DNA of 64,000 bases from Enterococcus gallinarum NBRC 100675 (GTDB lineage Bacteria; Bacillota; Bacilli; Lactobacillales; Enterococcaceae). Below are positions 51,109 to 59,505 of the stretch, piece after piece (within the stretch, counting starts at the first letter, position 1; each line of letters starts with the position of its first letter). Under the pieces are notes generated by a model. It was not told the origin of the DNA. It made no database searches and was given only the letters and a program-made list of their open reading frames with translations. The stretch is taken from positions 62,001 through 126,000 of the forward strand of contig NZ_BCQE01000005.1 of assembly GCF_001544275.1 (NCBI RefSeq). Direction: 5' to 3'. The position numbers and the translations under genes are program-made.

Positions 51109-51378
51109 AAACCCCCCGCCTTTCACCGTAACAATTATATATTCTGTACTAAAAACCAAAAAAGCTTTTAATTAACAACCAATATACCAAACAGAGTAAA
51201 AAAGTTCAATACAAATATAACAGAATAACACTCTGTATTATTAAAAAGAAGCGATTTGTTTGATAGCGGTTCCCTTATTTTTCGCTACTCTTGTGTACAT
51301 CACACAGGGGATTTTTCTACAGCATGGAAATCGTTCCCAAAAAAACTGTGCCATCCGTCAGACATATGTAACCCCAAA
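51109..51378. other. Intergenic interval between ohyA and the amidase gene
   Basis: Contains a minus-strand TATAAT upstream of the amidase start. I see no gene. Confidence 0.4.
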
Positions 51379-51412
51379 GAAAAGAGAGGCCGTTTAATGG
51401 CCTCTCTGGTTC
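51379..51412 (-). terminator. Terminator of the oleate hydratase gene
   Basis: Minus-strand GAGAGGCC pairs with GGCCTCTC (7-nt loop), followed by TTTTCTTT. Confidence 0.75.
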
Positions 51413-51461
51413 TTTCGGGTATCCTGTCTTTAAGTAACGGATGTCACAGCATTCAAGTGTG

Positions 51462-53234
51462 TTAAACTAAATGATTTTCTTCAAGGATTTCGCCAATATA
51501 GGTATCTTTCGTCTTCTTAACAAACCCTTCCACTAATTTGCGTTCGATAAATGGCAATTCCATCTCCGTCAATTTCTTCTTATCCGATAAATAGTAAATC
51601 GCATTGGCCAATGTACGCAGATCATAGGCGGAAGCAAAGACTTCTGGAACACCTCGTTCAATAGCTAATAATTGGTAGACAGCTTCCATCGCCGTTCGTA
51701 CAGAATATTCAGTCGTAAAGACGGTATCACGTTGCGTTTCGGCAAAGTTGCCGATGAAGGCTAGGTTTCGTGAACCATTCGGTATCACAAGCGGACGATC
51801 GCCAGGTTCCCGCAACATGAAGTAAGAAGTGATGAAAGGCATATACACAGGGATCGCTGAACATGATTCATTAGAGATCCGTAGAATTTCATCTTCTGGA
51901 ACACCTAAGTGATACAATAGTTCTTGAACGATTTCTTGTCCGGAACAGTGTTCAATCGGTTTTTTGATATAATTTCCTGGTGTATTAGACAATAGACCAT
52001 AAACCCAAGTCACCGTTTGTTGATCGCCTTGCTCTTTGAAATGAGGTTGACGATGGGTCGCAAAACTCATCAGCCAATTTGAATCTTTGATGGTGACGAT
52101 CCCACCGGTCACTACCCTCCCTGTCCGTAATTTCCGTTTTGTCAAACGAGAAATATAAGGTTCAATATCAAAGTTTTGCCATGTGACTGTCGCTGATACA
52201 AACCAACTTTCTGCTGGCAGATTGTCATAAAAGACTTCTGGGCGACCAAATTCAGGAGATTGAGCAGCCAAGTTCTTCCAAAGATTCCAACTGCCGCCTA
52301 ATTCATGAGTAATAGGGGCAGGTGTATGATGATCCCCTTCAGTCGAACTCTCCGTGATTGAGCCATTTGTTACAAACACCAGATCATCTGCTGTCAAAGT
52401 GATTTCTTGGGCTTTGCCATTTCTCATCAGTGTGATACTTTGGGCGATTTTCTCTCCTTCAGTGATCTTCACGTCAATATTCATGACTTTGGTTTCATAT
52501 TGGAAATCGACACCTTGTGCATCAAGGTAAGCTAATAATGGTTTAACTAACGATTCATATTGATTGTAACGAGTAAATTTCAAAGCCGTAAAATCGGGCA
52601 ATCCATCGATATGGTGAATGAATCTTAAAACATATCTACGCATTTCGATGGCAGAATGCCATTTTTCAAAAGCAAACATCGTACACCAATAAAGCCAAAA
52701 GTTTGATTCAAAGAACTCGTCTCCAAAAACATCCTCGATCCGTTTGCCAACAAGCTGATCTTCTGAAGTCATAAATAGTTGGACCAACTCTTTTTGGGCT
52801 GCTGCTGATAAAGTGAATTCTCCGTCATCTGCTGCTCGTTGGCCACGATCATGAATGATCCGGCAATTGGATGAGTTTGGATCGTCATGATCCAACCAAT
52901 AAAATTCATCTAAGACGGAGGCATCTTCTACCTCCAATGATGGAATCGAACGGAATAAATCCCATAAACATTCAAAATGATTTTCCATTTCACGGCCGCC
53001 TCGAGTGACAAAGCCATCATGAGGAATAAATTTGCCGTCGAGTGAGCCGCCTGAAAGAGACAGCTCCTCCAGCACATGGATTTTCTTTCCCTCCATGTGT
53101 CCGTCACGAATCAAAAAGACTGCTGCTGCTAATCCAGCTAATCCGCCACCAACAATATAGGCCTGTTTCTTTTCGACATCTTTCGGTTTTCTGCTTCTTG
53201 CAAAAGCTTCATAATTTCCGTTTGTATATCTCAT
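51462..53234 (-). CDS. ohyA: Oleate hydratase
   Basis: 590 aa, FAD protein of the myosin-cross-reactive-antigen family. The N-terminal YIVGGGLAGLAAAVFLIRDG (GGGxxG at 29-34) binds FAD; GSLDGK and the FMFAFEKWHSAIEMRRY region are family hallmarks. It adds water to the 9-double bond of unsaturated fatty acids, a detoxification step. AGGAGG sits 7 nt before the ATG at 53232-53234; an in-frame start at 53309 has no such site. A long leader with a terminator lies upstream. Confidence 0.93.
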   Translation of the reverse strand: MRYTNGNYEAFARSRKPKDVEKKQAYIVGGGLAGLAAAVFLIRDGHMEGKKIHVLEELSLSGGSLDGKFIPHDGFVTRGGREMENHFECLWDLFRSIPSLEVEDASVLDEFYWLDHDDPNSSNCRIIHDRGQRAADDGEFTLSAAAQKELVQLFMTSEDQLVGKRIEDVFGDEFFESNFWLYWCTMFAFEKWHSAIEMRRYVLRFIHHIDGLPDFTALKFTRYNQYESLVKPLLAYLDAQGVDFQYETKVMNIDVKITEGEKIAQSITLMRNGKAQEITLTADDLVFVTNGSITESSTEGDHHTPAPITHELGGSWNLWKNLAAQSPEFGRPEVFYDNLPAESWFVSATVTWQNFDIEPYISRLTKRKLRTGRVVTGGIVTIKDSNWLMSFATHRQPHFKEQGDQQTVTWVYGLLSNTPGNYIKKPIEHCSGQEIVQELLYHLGVPEDEILRISNESCSAIPVYMPFITSYFMLREPGDRPLVIPNGSRNLAFIGNFAETQRDTVFTTEYSVRTAMEAVYQLLAIERGVPEVFASAYDLRTLANAIYYLSDKKKLTEMELPFIERKLVEGFVKKTKDTYIGEILEENHLV

Positions 53235-53387
53235 ATGATCCCCTCCTAATATTGGTACGAATCCATGGTAGCAGTATCTTCTATTTGTGACAAAAATAAC
53301 AACCGCCATTTTTCACAGATTTAGACAAATAAAGTCGTTTGTCCAAAAGTGCAAAGAATAGAAGCACTTCGTTGCCTGGTTCTAATT

Positions 53388-53585
53388 AAAAAAAGACGGT
53401 CCCATAAACAGTCAACAAACAGACGGAACCACCGGATCTAAACAAAACCCAATAAATTCTAACGATCGCAACTGCTGCTATAGTACCTAGGCACTCTCAC
53501 AGTTTCCAAGACGCGGCAGCCACTTTCTCTCATTTACAACGTCCGTTTATTTTCACTCATGGTACAGTTCTCTGTAGGGGAACCA
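53388..53585 (-). promoter_or_regulatory. Candidate leader with terminator upstream of ohyA (T-box-like)
   Basis: On the minus strand the leader contains CAGAGAACTG and GTGAGAGTGCC segments, then GGTGGTTCCGTC resembling the T-box GGTGGNACCGCG. GGTTCC then pairs with GGGACC, followed by GTC and T7. Mismatches to the T-box consensus and no clear antiterminator partner make the class uncertain; a terminator ahead of ohyA is the firm part. Confidence 0.4.
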
Positions 53586-53722
53586 ACAATCGATTGCTTT
53601 TTTGCTCATTCATCTGATATAAGCCATCTATTTATGCCTGTTAAGCCAAACCCAATAGACTTCCAGCAATGATGCCTTAATTTATGTTCCCTGACTTTAG
53701 CGGTTTTGTTCGTTTCTACAAA

Positions 53723-54547
53723 TCAGCTGCGCCCAATCTGCATGCGTTCAGAAGTATCGATTTTCAATAAACTACAAATCAGTGGTGCCAACTCTAATTG
53801 ATTCATTTTTTCGATCCCACAGTCTGGCGGAAAAATATCTGAAAAAATATAGAGGGGGACTTCGCGATGAGCAGCCATGCTTCCGCCATGCAACCCATAT
53901 TCATCCATCCCGTGGTCCGCAGTAACAATCACTTGATATCCTGCAGCCAACCAATCGTGCAAATAAAGACCAATCAATTGGTCTGCTTGGTTGACGGCTT
54001 TTCGGTATTCTTTTGAAACAGCCGTATAACGATGTCCCGCTGTATCGATATTCATGGAATGTATCAGTAACAAATTCGGCTGATACGTGTGCAGTAAATA
54101 ATGACCATCTGCAAATACATGTGAATCAGGATACTGGTTTTCACTATAAAAAATTCCATGTTGGATACTTTTTTTGTGGTCATGTTGAATACGATCTCGC
54201 TTGATTGAATAAGGTGCTTGATTGAATAATTCACTTTGCCAATAATGTGCTGCAGCTGCAGTGCTTCCGCCGGCAGCTTTGACAAGATCAAAAATCGAGA
54301 GTTCTTTGGAAGGTTGACCATCGGCATTGGTCAGAATCCCATTCCGATAGCTTGGTACACCAGTAGCCAACACTTCATACAGTGGCCGAGAACTGCTGGG
54401 CATTTCAGCATGGACTTTGATCAGTTGTGCTTGCTTATAATCCACATGATGATTCAAGATCCCCATCTGCTCAACCGCGGTATCGTATCGGCAGCCATCC
54501 AAAACCAGTAAAAGCAGCTTTTCGGTCATTTGCGATTTAATGGACAT
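53723..54547 (-). CDS. Alkaline phosphatase-superfamily phosphodiesterase
   Basis: 274 aa. The fold is recognised from VLDGCRYD (metal Asp), SSSRPLYEVLATGVP (nucleophile Ser region), SMNIDTAGH and TADHGMDEYGLHGG (metal ligands). It is related to type I phosphodiesterase/nucleotide pyrophosphatases; the substrate is unknown. No signal peptide, so cytosolic. GGGGGTG precedes the ATG at 54545-54547. It overlaps a short upstream frame by 22 nt. Confidence 0.8.
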   Translation of the reverse strand: MSIKSQMTEKLLLLVLDGCRYDTAVEQMGILNHHVDYKQAQLIKVHAEMPSSSRPLYEVLATGVPSYRNGILTNADGQPSKELSIFDLVKAAGGSTAAAAHYWQSELFNQAPYSIKRDRIQHDHKKSIQHGIFYSENQYPDSHVFADGHYLLHTYQPNLLLIHSMNIDTAGHRYTAVSKEYRKAVNQADQLIGLYLHDWLAAGYQVIVTADHGMDEYGLHGGSMAAHREVPLYIFSDIFPPDCGIEKMNQLELAPLICSLLKIDTSERMQIGRS

Positions 54548-54771
54548 AGCTTGTCACCCCCATTTGTCTTGCTGATTCTCAAAAGCCATTTCCTAATTAC
54601 TATTATAGCTAGGCCATTTCGCATCTTTTTCTTAGCAAGTCCACGTTGGAACCGGATACTTTTTTGAGGATCCAAAATCCGTTTGCTTTTTGAGGTGTTT
54701 CGTTTACAATCCCATGCAAGGATATGGGTCAGTCTCTTTTCAATAAGTACTTTTAGACTATCATAATTCAT
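54526..54771 (-). CDS. Small hypothetical ORF, doubtful
   Basis: 81 aa, basic (many Lys and Arg), no recognised domain. In its favour: GAGGTG at good spacing before the ATG and an overlap with the following gene. Against: no resemblance to a known family and composition like a decayed gene. Confidence 0.3.
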   Translation of the reverse strand: MNYDSLKVLIEKRLTHILAWDCKRNTSKSKRILDPQKSIRFQRGLAKKKMRNGLAIIVIRKWLLRISKTNGGDKLCPLNRK

Positions 54772-55084
54772 CTTTTCACCTCATTACTCATTTACTCCAT
54801 CCTATCAAGCGATCGTTAACATCCAGTAAGTGTTATGAAAAGTTCATGTTAAGTTGGTAAACTTTTGCCTAACACAATAAAGGGCTCGTAAGTGTCCCCC
54901 CTTAAAAAAGCGACAAAAAAAAGCCAAATCAACACTTTGATGGCTTGGCTCTCTCAGGAAAAAATTTATTTTTTCAGTCTTTCTCATATCAATAAACAAA
55001 TATTGACTTTTATTGACAAATCTCACAGAATTCTGTTATCTTTTCACGTTTTTCTAATAAAACACTTGCATTTTTTCATTAAAT
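54772..55084. other. Gene-free interval
   Basis: Low-GC, stop-rich. No gene, promoter or hairpin with clear support was found before the cre-like box at 55085. Confidence 0.5.
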
Positions 55085-55127
55085 ATGGAAACGTTCCCTT
55101 GATTTATACCCTCGCTTTCTATAAAAT
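55085..55127 (+). promoter_or_regulatory. cre-like box and promoter of a candidate small RNA
   Basis: ATGGAAACGTTCCCT (55085-55099) fits the catabolite-response consensus WTGNAANCGNWNNCW at every fixed position. It abuts -35 TTGATT (55099-55104), a 17-bp spacer and -10 TAAAAT (55122-55127). Confidence 0.6.
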
Positions 55128-55142
55128 AAAAGCGAATAGAAA

Positions 55143-55188
55143 CCAAAAAAGGCACCCCATCCCTTAGCGGCAACTAAGGAATAGGGCC
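55143..55188 (-). terminator. Minus-strand terminator facing the candidate RNA
   Basis: Minus-strand GGCCCTATTCCTTAG pairs with CTAAGGGATGGGGTGCC with a small bulge, followed by T6. It implies a minus-strand transcript overlapping the plus-strand RNA. Confidence 0.65.
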
Positions 55189-55333
55189 TTGATTTGTCAG
55201 CAGCAACTGACCATCAAGTTTGCCATAGTCAATGCAGTACATCAACGTGTTTATTGTACCCAATTTTCTGGGTGATTTCTACCTCTTTTTAGGTAAATCA
55301 ACACGCTTTGATCTGCTTATTTCACTATGACAA

Positions 55334-55368
55334 AGGTATTGGGCAGGATCGTCCGATACCTCTTTTTT
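55334..55368 (+). terminator. Plus-strand terminator of the candidate RNA
   Basis: AGGTATTGGGC pairs with GTCCGATACCT (6-nt loop, two G-T pairs), followed by CTTTTTT. Confidence 0.75.
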
Positions 55369-55444
55369 ATATATATCCTTTTTTAAATTTGGGCGCTTAG
55401 TGATCAGATGTAAGTTGTCCCGTTCGATCCTGTCCCCTTTTTCC

Positions 55445-55503
55445 AGCGACGTTTCATGATTATCTTCCAAGGGGGAGTGAGGATAGTACGTGTGAACGTC
55501 GCT
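55445..55503. repeat. 59-nt inverted-repeat hairpin
   Basis: AGCGACGTT (55445-55453) and AACGTCGCT (55495-55503) form a perfect 9-bp outer stem around a partly paired interior. Confidence 0.55.
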
Positions 55504-55537
55504 ATTCAGACAAAGGTTGCCTCGGTTTCTATTCCAT

Positions 55538-55573
55538 AAAAAAACAATCGATCATCTGACCGATTGTTTTTTT
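55538..55573 (-). terminator. Terminator of the DUF368 gene
   Basis: AAAAACAATCG pairs with CGATTGTTTTT, with T7 on the minus strand, just after the stop at 55587. Confidence 0.8.
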
Positions 55574-55586
55574 GTCCACGCAGTGG

Positions 55587-56429
55587 TTATTTATATTTTT
55601 CTTCTAATTTACTCATCCAAGCCCCTAACCAGTACCCCAAAACAAACAGTATCACACCGCTGACCGCAGTCAGCCAGGTAAATCCGCTATAATCAGCCAC
55701 TGGTGGCAAGACGATCAACACTGTTGACGCAATCACAATTCCCAAAATAAAGTGATAGACTTTCGAATGATAATGCTCCAAGAGCCACTCCATCAATTTT
55801 GAGAACAGCAGCATCACGAGTAGACCACCAATTGCGATTGGCAAGAAGACGCCTAAAATATCGAACCCCTTGAAGCCTTTTAACATTGGATCATACAAAC
55901 CTAATACGAGCAATAAGTTAGATGGGCTTAATCCAGGTACCAACACACCTAATGCAATCAATCCGCCGGCCAAAACAAATCCTAAAAAGTTTGCTGGGAT
56001 CGTTCCTAGAATATCACCCATGAAATAAAGAAATAAGAAACCGATGATCATTGTACCAAAGAACCAAAATAGATCCCCCATGGTTCGTTTGCTTTTAAGA
56101 GTCGATTCTTTTGCAAGTGCAGGCAATGTGCCAATAATGGCTCCGGCAAATCCCCATAAGACGACAATCTGATAATTTTGCAACAGCCATTCTAACGGTT
56201 TCGATAAAAGCCCGATCCCAACGATTCCGCCGATCCCTACTGGCAAGAAAAAGAGCAGATTTTCTTTGAAGTTTTTCGTTAAATGTGCCATAAAACGCAG
56301 CATTCGTTCATAGATCCCTAAAATTGCCGCTAGAACTCCACCGGAGACCCCCGGCAAAATAAATCCTAAAGCAATAACGACTCCTTTTAAAAATCGTGAT
56401 AATACACTTTCAGTTTTTTGTTGTTCCAT
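55587..56429 (-). CDS. DUF368 undecaprenyl-phosphate transporter (PopT-like)
   Basis: 280 aa, eight or so membrane segments with two internal PGVSGG/PGLSPS-like hairpins (FILPGVSGGVLAAILG near 20 and GVLVPGLSPSNLLLVLG near 160). DUF368 proteins have been identified as polyprenyl-phosphate flippases that return the lipid carrier for wall synthesis. The ATG at 56427-56429 is 6 nt from AAGGAG; the in-frame start at 56444 is less likely. Single gene. Confidence 0.85.
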   Translation of the reverse strand: MEQQKTESVLSRFLKGVVIALGFILPGVSGGVLAAILGIYERMLRFMAHLTKNFKENLLFFLPVGIGGIVGIGLLSKPLEWLLQNYQIVVLWGFAGAIIGTLPALAKESTLKSKRTMGDLFWFFGTMIIGFLFLYFMGDILGTIPANFLGFVLAGGLIALGVLVPGLSPSNLLLVLGLYDPMLKGFKGFDILGVFLPIAIGGLLVMLLFSKLMEWLLEHYHSKVYHFILGIVIASTVLIVLPPVADYSGFTWLTAVSGVILFVLGYWLGAWMSKLEEKYK

Positions 56430-56626
56430 TCTTGTCTCCTTCATCTGTCACCATAATTTTCATTTTTTAGTTAGTCATTTACTACTATACTGGAAGCTCT
56501 ATTAATTGAAAAGGAATTTTCATCCTCCTCTTGCTCCCTCTTTCGAAGTCACTAATGGCATCTCTCATCGACAGATTTTCGACTTTGATTTTTCAACAAC
56601 AACGAATCGAAGAAGAGTGACTCGTT

Positions 56627-57133
56627 TCATATTTGTTTTTCCATTAAATAATCGGTCTGTTCGTCATCCCCCATGAAGAAAGAATGGCTGCCTACTCGTC
56701 GAAAGCCCATCTTGTTATAAAAAGCCAATGCATTGGCATTGTGTTCCCATACGCCTAACCACAAAGACGTCTTTTGTTTTGCCTTGGCAAACTCTTCCGC
56801 AAAAGACAACAATTGCTGACCATAGCCGCGGCGTTTGTAGTCACTTCGGATGTAGATCCGCTCAACTTCAAGTCCCTCTGGTGCAATCGGCTCAGTTTGA
56901 GCTGTTCCCCAATTAAGCTTTAGATAACCAGCAATAGCTTCTTCTTGCAAAAAGAAAAAAGCAGACTGCGGATTTTTCAGTTCTTTGTGCAATTTTTCTG
57001 AATGATAAGCAGCTTCTAAATAAGCTTGCATATTTTCTTCCGTATTATATGGCGCAAATGTGTCCTGATACGTCTCAATACTGATGGCTTTCAACTCAAC
57101 AAGGTCAGCCGGTGTACATTGAATAATTTCCAT
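56627..57133 (-). CDS. GNAT-family N-acetyltransferase
   Basis: 168 aa. The acetyl-CoA site is visible as VERIYIRSDYKRRGYGQQLL and the C-terminal WEHNANALAFYNKMGFRRVG. Related to spermidine/ribosomal-type GNATs; acceptor unknown. GGAGTG precedes the ATG. No operon partner. Confidence 0.83.
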   Translation of the reverse strand: MEIIQCTPADLVELKAISIETYQDTFAPYNTEENMQAYLEAAYHSEKLHKELKNPQSAFFFLQEEAIAGYLKLNWGTAQTEPIAPEGLEVERIYIRSDYKRRGYGQQLLSFAEEFAKAKQKTSLWLGVWEHNANALAFYNKMGFRRVGSHSFFMGDDEQTDYLMEKQI

Positions 57134-57197
57134 GATAAACTTTCACTCCGATCCATTTCATTTCGTTCTATTGTGGCATAATTCATTGCCAAAGACA

Positions 57198-57263
57198 ATA
57201 AAAAATAGTTCGTCAGCAGGCGCCCAGTCAACTGTTGCTGGGATTCTGCTTGACGAACTATTG
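57198..57263 (-). terminator. Terminator of the glycosyltransferase gene
   Basis: Minus-strand AATAGTTCGTCA-AGCAG pairs with CTGC-TGACGAACTATT with an inner CCCAGCAAC...CTGGG arm, then T6. Confidence 0.8.
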
Positions 57264-57280
57264 GATCAGTAAAAAACTGT

Positions 57281-57907
57281 TTATAGCCAAGATCCGGAAA
57301 ATTGGTGGATCACCATAGTAGTTGGGTCTTCCTCAACTTCACCAGTAATATAACTTTTTGGCGAGAAAGTCATTTGCGGGAAAATTTCTACCCCTTTAAC
57401 CGTTTGACGCTGATTGTTCAGTTGTAGACCATATTCCTGCAGCAATTCAGTGACTCGAATGACGTTGGTTACTACATCTTCCGTTTTTTCTGCTCGCACA
57501 AATTCACGATCATCATAGTCATGGTACCACTCTTCCATGAAAGGATGATGGGGCACTGCACCGATGATACCGGTGGAAATTTTTGTTTCGATCTCAAATC
57601 CCATAAATGCCTCATAGTTTAATAGATTATCTAATGGTTTCACCACTTCGACATCGGTATCCATATAAATGCCGCCTTCTGTCACTAATGCATACAAACG
57701 AACAACGTCAGAAACAAAGGCCCATTCTTCTTGTTCGTAGGCTTCTTGTAAGTAAGAACCAAATTTTGAAAGATCGATCGTTGATTCGTCCCAGCGTTTG
57801 ATCTCATAGTCTGGGCAAAATTTGCGCCAGGTTTCGATATATTTCTGTTCGCTTTCCCCTAATTCATTGCCCCCAAACCAGCAATAATGAATGATTTTTG
57901 GAATCAT
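57281..57907 (-). CDS. GT32-like glycosyltransferase (DXD sugar-binding)
   Basis: 208 aa. IPKIIHYCWFGG at the N-terminus, AFVSDVVRLYALVTEGGIYMDTDVEV with D83-T-D85, and IGAVPHHPFMEEWY mark the Och1/capsular glycosyltransferase group. It transfers a sugar from a nucleotide donor to an unknown acceptor; no membrane segment. AGGAGAG precedes the ATG. It stands alone rather than in a polysaccharide cluster. Confidence 0.85.
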   Translation of the reverse strand: MIPKIIHYCWFGGNELGESEQKYIETWRKFCPDYEIKRWDESTIDLSKFGSYLQEAYEQEEWAFVSDVVRLYALVTEGGIYMDTDVEVVKPLDNLLNYEAFMGFEIETKISTGIIGAVPHHPFMEEWYHDYDDREFVRAEKTEDVVTNVIRVTELLQEYGLQLNNQRQTVKGVEIFPQMTFSPKSYITGEVEEDPTTMVIHQFSGSWL

Positions 57908-58057
57908 TTTACCCTCTCCTTTTTGATTTCGTTAATTTAAGTGTACAGGGTTTTCTCTCCTTTTCAAAATCATATACATTGTTACTAAAAAAAACCTTAG
58001 CAGCTCGTTCTTGATACCGGTGATTTCCTATAATCAACCCAGATTCAAAAAAGCCAT

Positions 58058-58140
58058 AAAAAAAGCCCCGCTGCCGTGGCTTTCAAAGGTTTCAGTTCTT
58101 TGAATTTCTGGCTGCGTGCGGCAGAGGAAGGCTCTTTTTA
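58058..58140 (-). terminator. Large terminator of the lactate oxidase gene
   Basis: Minus-strand AGCC/GGCT and TGCCG/CGGCA stems with an inner TTCAAAG...CTTTGAA hairpin, followed by T7. Confidence 0.75.
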
Positions 58141-58153
58141 TTACTATTTTTTA

Positions 58154-59257
58154 TTACATATAATGATTGTCCCGAAGTTTTGCTTGTCGAATATCCGCAA
58201 TCGTTTGAGTCCCTGCTAATTGCATCACCATCTCTAATTCCTTTTTGAAGAAATCGAACACTTGCTGAACGCCTGTTGTACCGCCTAACGCTAATCCGTA
58301 AATCACTGGACGTCCAATCGCCACTAGATCAGCGCCAGAGGCGATTGCTTTAAAGACGTGCTGTCCACGGCGCACACCGCTGTCAAAGACGATCGGAACT
58401 CTGCCAGCGACGGCATCTGCTACGATCTGTAAAGAATCAAAAGCAGCTGGTCCACCATCTAACTGACGGCCACCATGATTTGAGACCCAAATCCCTTGTG
58501 CTCCAGCATCTAATGCACGTGCTACATCTTCTTCTGATTGAACCCCTTTGACATAAACAGGTAAGTCAGATTCCTTGGCAATGAACGCCACATCTTGAGG
58601 ACTCAGTTTTTGTTTGGAGGAGCCATATACCGCATCCATTGTTTGTCCGATTCCAGACTGATAAGCTTGCACAATTGGCATAGCCAATGGAAAGGTAAAG
58701 CCGTTACGGCGATCCGTTTCTCGGTTGCCACCAACTGTAGCATCCGCCGTTAAAACAATCGCTTTGGCACCATTGCGTTTCGCCATCGCCAAAATATCCC
58801 GATTGATGCCATCATCTTTGCTCATATAGAATTGAAACCACTGAGGTGCTTGTTCTCCGCCGGCTGCCCGAATTTCTTCTAACGTACAGGAAGCATAAGA
58901 ACTAGCTGTGTAAATCGTACCGAAGCGCGCAACTCCTTTTGCCGAGGCTTTCTCCGCATTGACATTGGCCAAGCCATGAGCGGCCACCGGAGCCATGATG
59001 ATCGGTGCATTTAATGTATCACCGGAAAAAGTAATCCTTGTGTCTGGTAATTCAATGTCTTTGAGGACATGAGGAATAATCAGCTTATGATTGAATGCGC
59101 GTTCATTTTCTCGATAAGTGAAGGTATCCCCCGCACCGCTGGCAATGTAGCCATAGCCTCCTTTGGGAATCACTTCTTTTGCTGCCTCTTCTAAATCACG
59201 CATGTTGATAAAATCGACTGCGCCTTCTGCCGTACTTGCTTGATAAATTTTTTCCAT
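58154..59257 (-). CDS. lctO: L-lactate oxidase (FMN alpha-hydroxyacid oxidase)
   Basis: 367 aa TIM-barrel. FMN/substrate motifs: MAPVAAHGLA, WFQFYMSKD, VLTADATVGGNRETD, and the catalytic SNHGGRQLDG...FDSGVRRG...IGRPVIYGLALGG. It oxidises lactate with O2 to pyruvate and H2O2, as in Aerococcus and streptococci. The longer FMN-loop (QSGIGQTMDAVYGSSKQ) fits oxidases rather than dehydrogenases. A perfect cre box overlaps its promoter start region, suggesting glucose repression. GGAGAG precedes the ATG. Confidence 0.9.
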   Translation of the reverse strand: MEKIYQASTAEGAVDFINMRDLEEAAKEVIPKGGYGYIASGAGDTFTYRENERAFNHKLIIPHVLKDIELPDTRITFSGDTLNAPIIMAPVAAHGLANVNAEKASAKGVARFGTIYTASSYASCTLEEIRAAGGEQAPQWFQFYMSKDDGINRDILAMAKRNGAKAIVLTADATVGGNRETDRRNGFTFPLAMPIVQAYQSGIGQTMDAVYGSSKQKLSPQDVAFIAKESDLPVYVKGVQSEEDVARALDAGAQGIWVSNHGGRQLDGGPAAFDSLQIVADAVAGRVPIVFDSGVRRGQHVFKAIASGADLVAIGRPVIYGLALGGTTGVQQVFDFFKKELEMVMQLAGTQTIADIRQAKLRDNHYM

Positions 59258-59278
59258 CCCTATCCCTGCTCTCCAATA

Positions 59279-59322
59279 AGATAACGTTTACAATATTATG
59301 TTACGCTTGTTTGGTCAGCCAA
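59279..59322 (-). promoter_or_regulatory. lctO promoter with a cre box
   Basis: -35 TTGGCT (59317-59322), 16-bp spacer, -10 CATAAT (59295-59300). Directly downstream TTGTAAACGTTATCT (59279-59293) fits the CcpA site consensus completely, a position that would block transcription. Confidence 0.7.
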
Positions 59323-59505
59323 GCAACTGATTTGCTCCAACGCTGGTAGTCACTCTTTTTTGATCACTCTCAAGCTGATTGACGTATTCTACAGGAGAGC
59401 CACGAAGGTTTTTCACAAAGAGAAGCCTTTACAGCAACCTTGCGGACTTTTTTTCACTAGCAAATACGGCTTATGGTATGATATGATTCGTTTGAAAGGG
59501 TTAAG

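Larger units (their letters stand above)
55134..55370 (+). ncRNA. Candidate structured small RNA (about 235 nt)
   Basis: From the predicted start near 55134 the plus strand folds into a hairpin (55151-55188), a second hairpin with CTTGAT/ATCAAG and GTCAG/CTGAC stems (55188-55218), and a three-way junction (55246-55305). The junction is closed by CGTGTT/AACACG and holds ACCCA/TGGGT and ACCT/AGGT arms. It ends in a Rho-independent terminator (55334-55368). No known RNA family was recognised. A 32-codon ORF at 55232-55330 lies inside but has no ribosome binding site. Confidence 0.5.

Noticed and set aside
53388..53585. FMN or cobalamin riboswitch reading of the ohyA leader
   Set aside because: Only short fragments (GATCCGGTG-like, GCCACT on the other strand) match; the remaining conserved blocks of those families are missing.
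55232..55330. 32-codon ORF with a faint Fst-toxin look (VPNFLG)
   Set aside because: No ribosome binding site, no charged C-terminal tail, and it overlaps the three-way junction RNA. The similarity is too weak to call a toxin.
55279..55470. 63-codon minus-strand ORF
   Set aside because: Needs a non-ATG start, has no ribosome binding site, and is hydrophilic with no recognised domain; it looks like a chance frame antisense to the candidate RNA.
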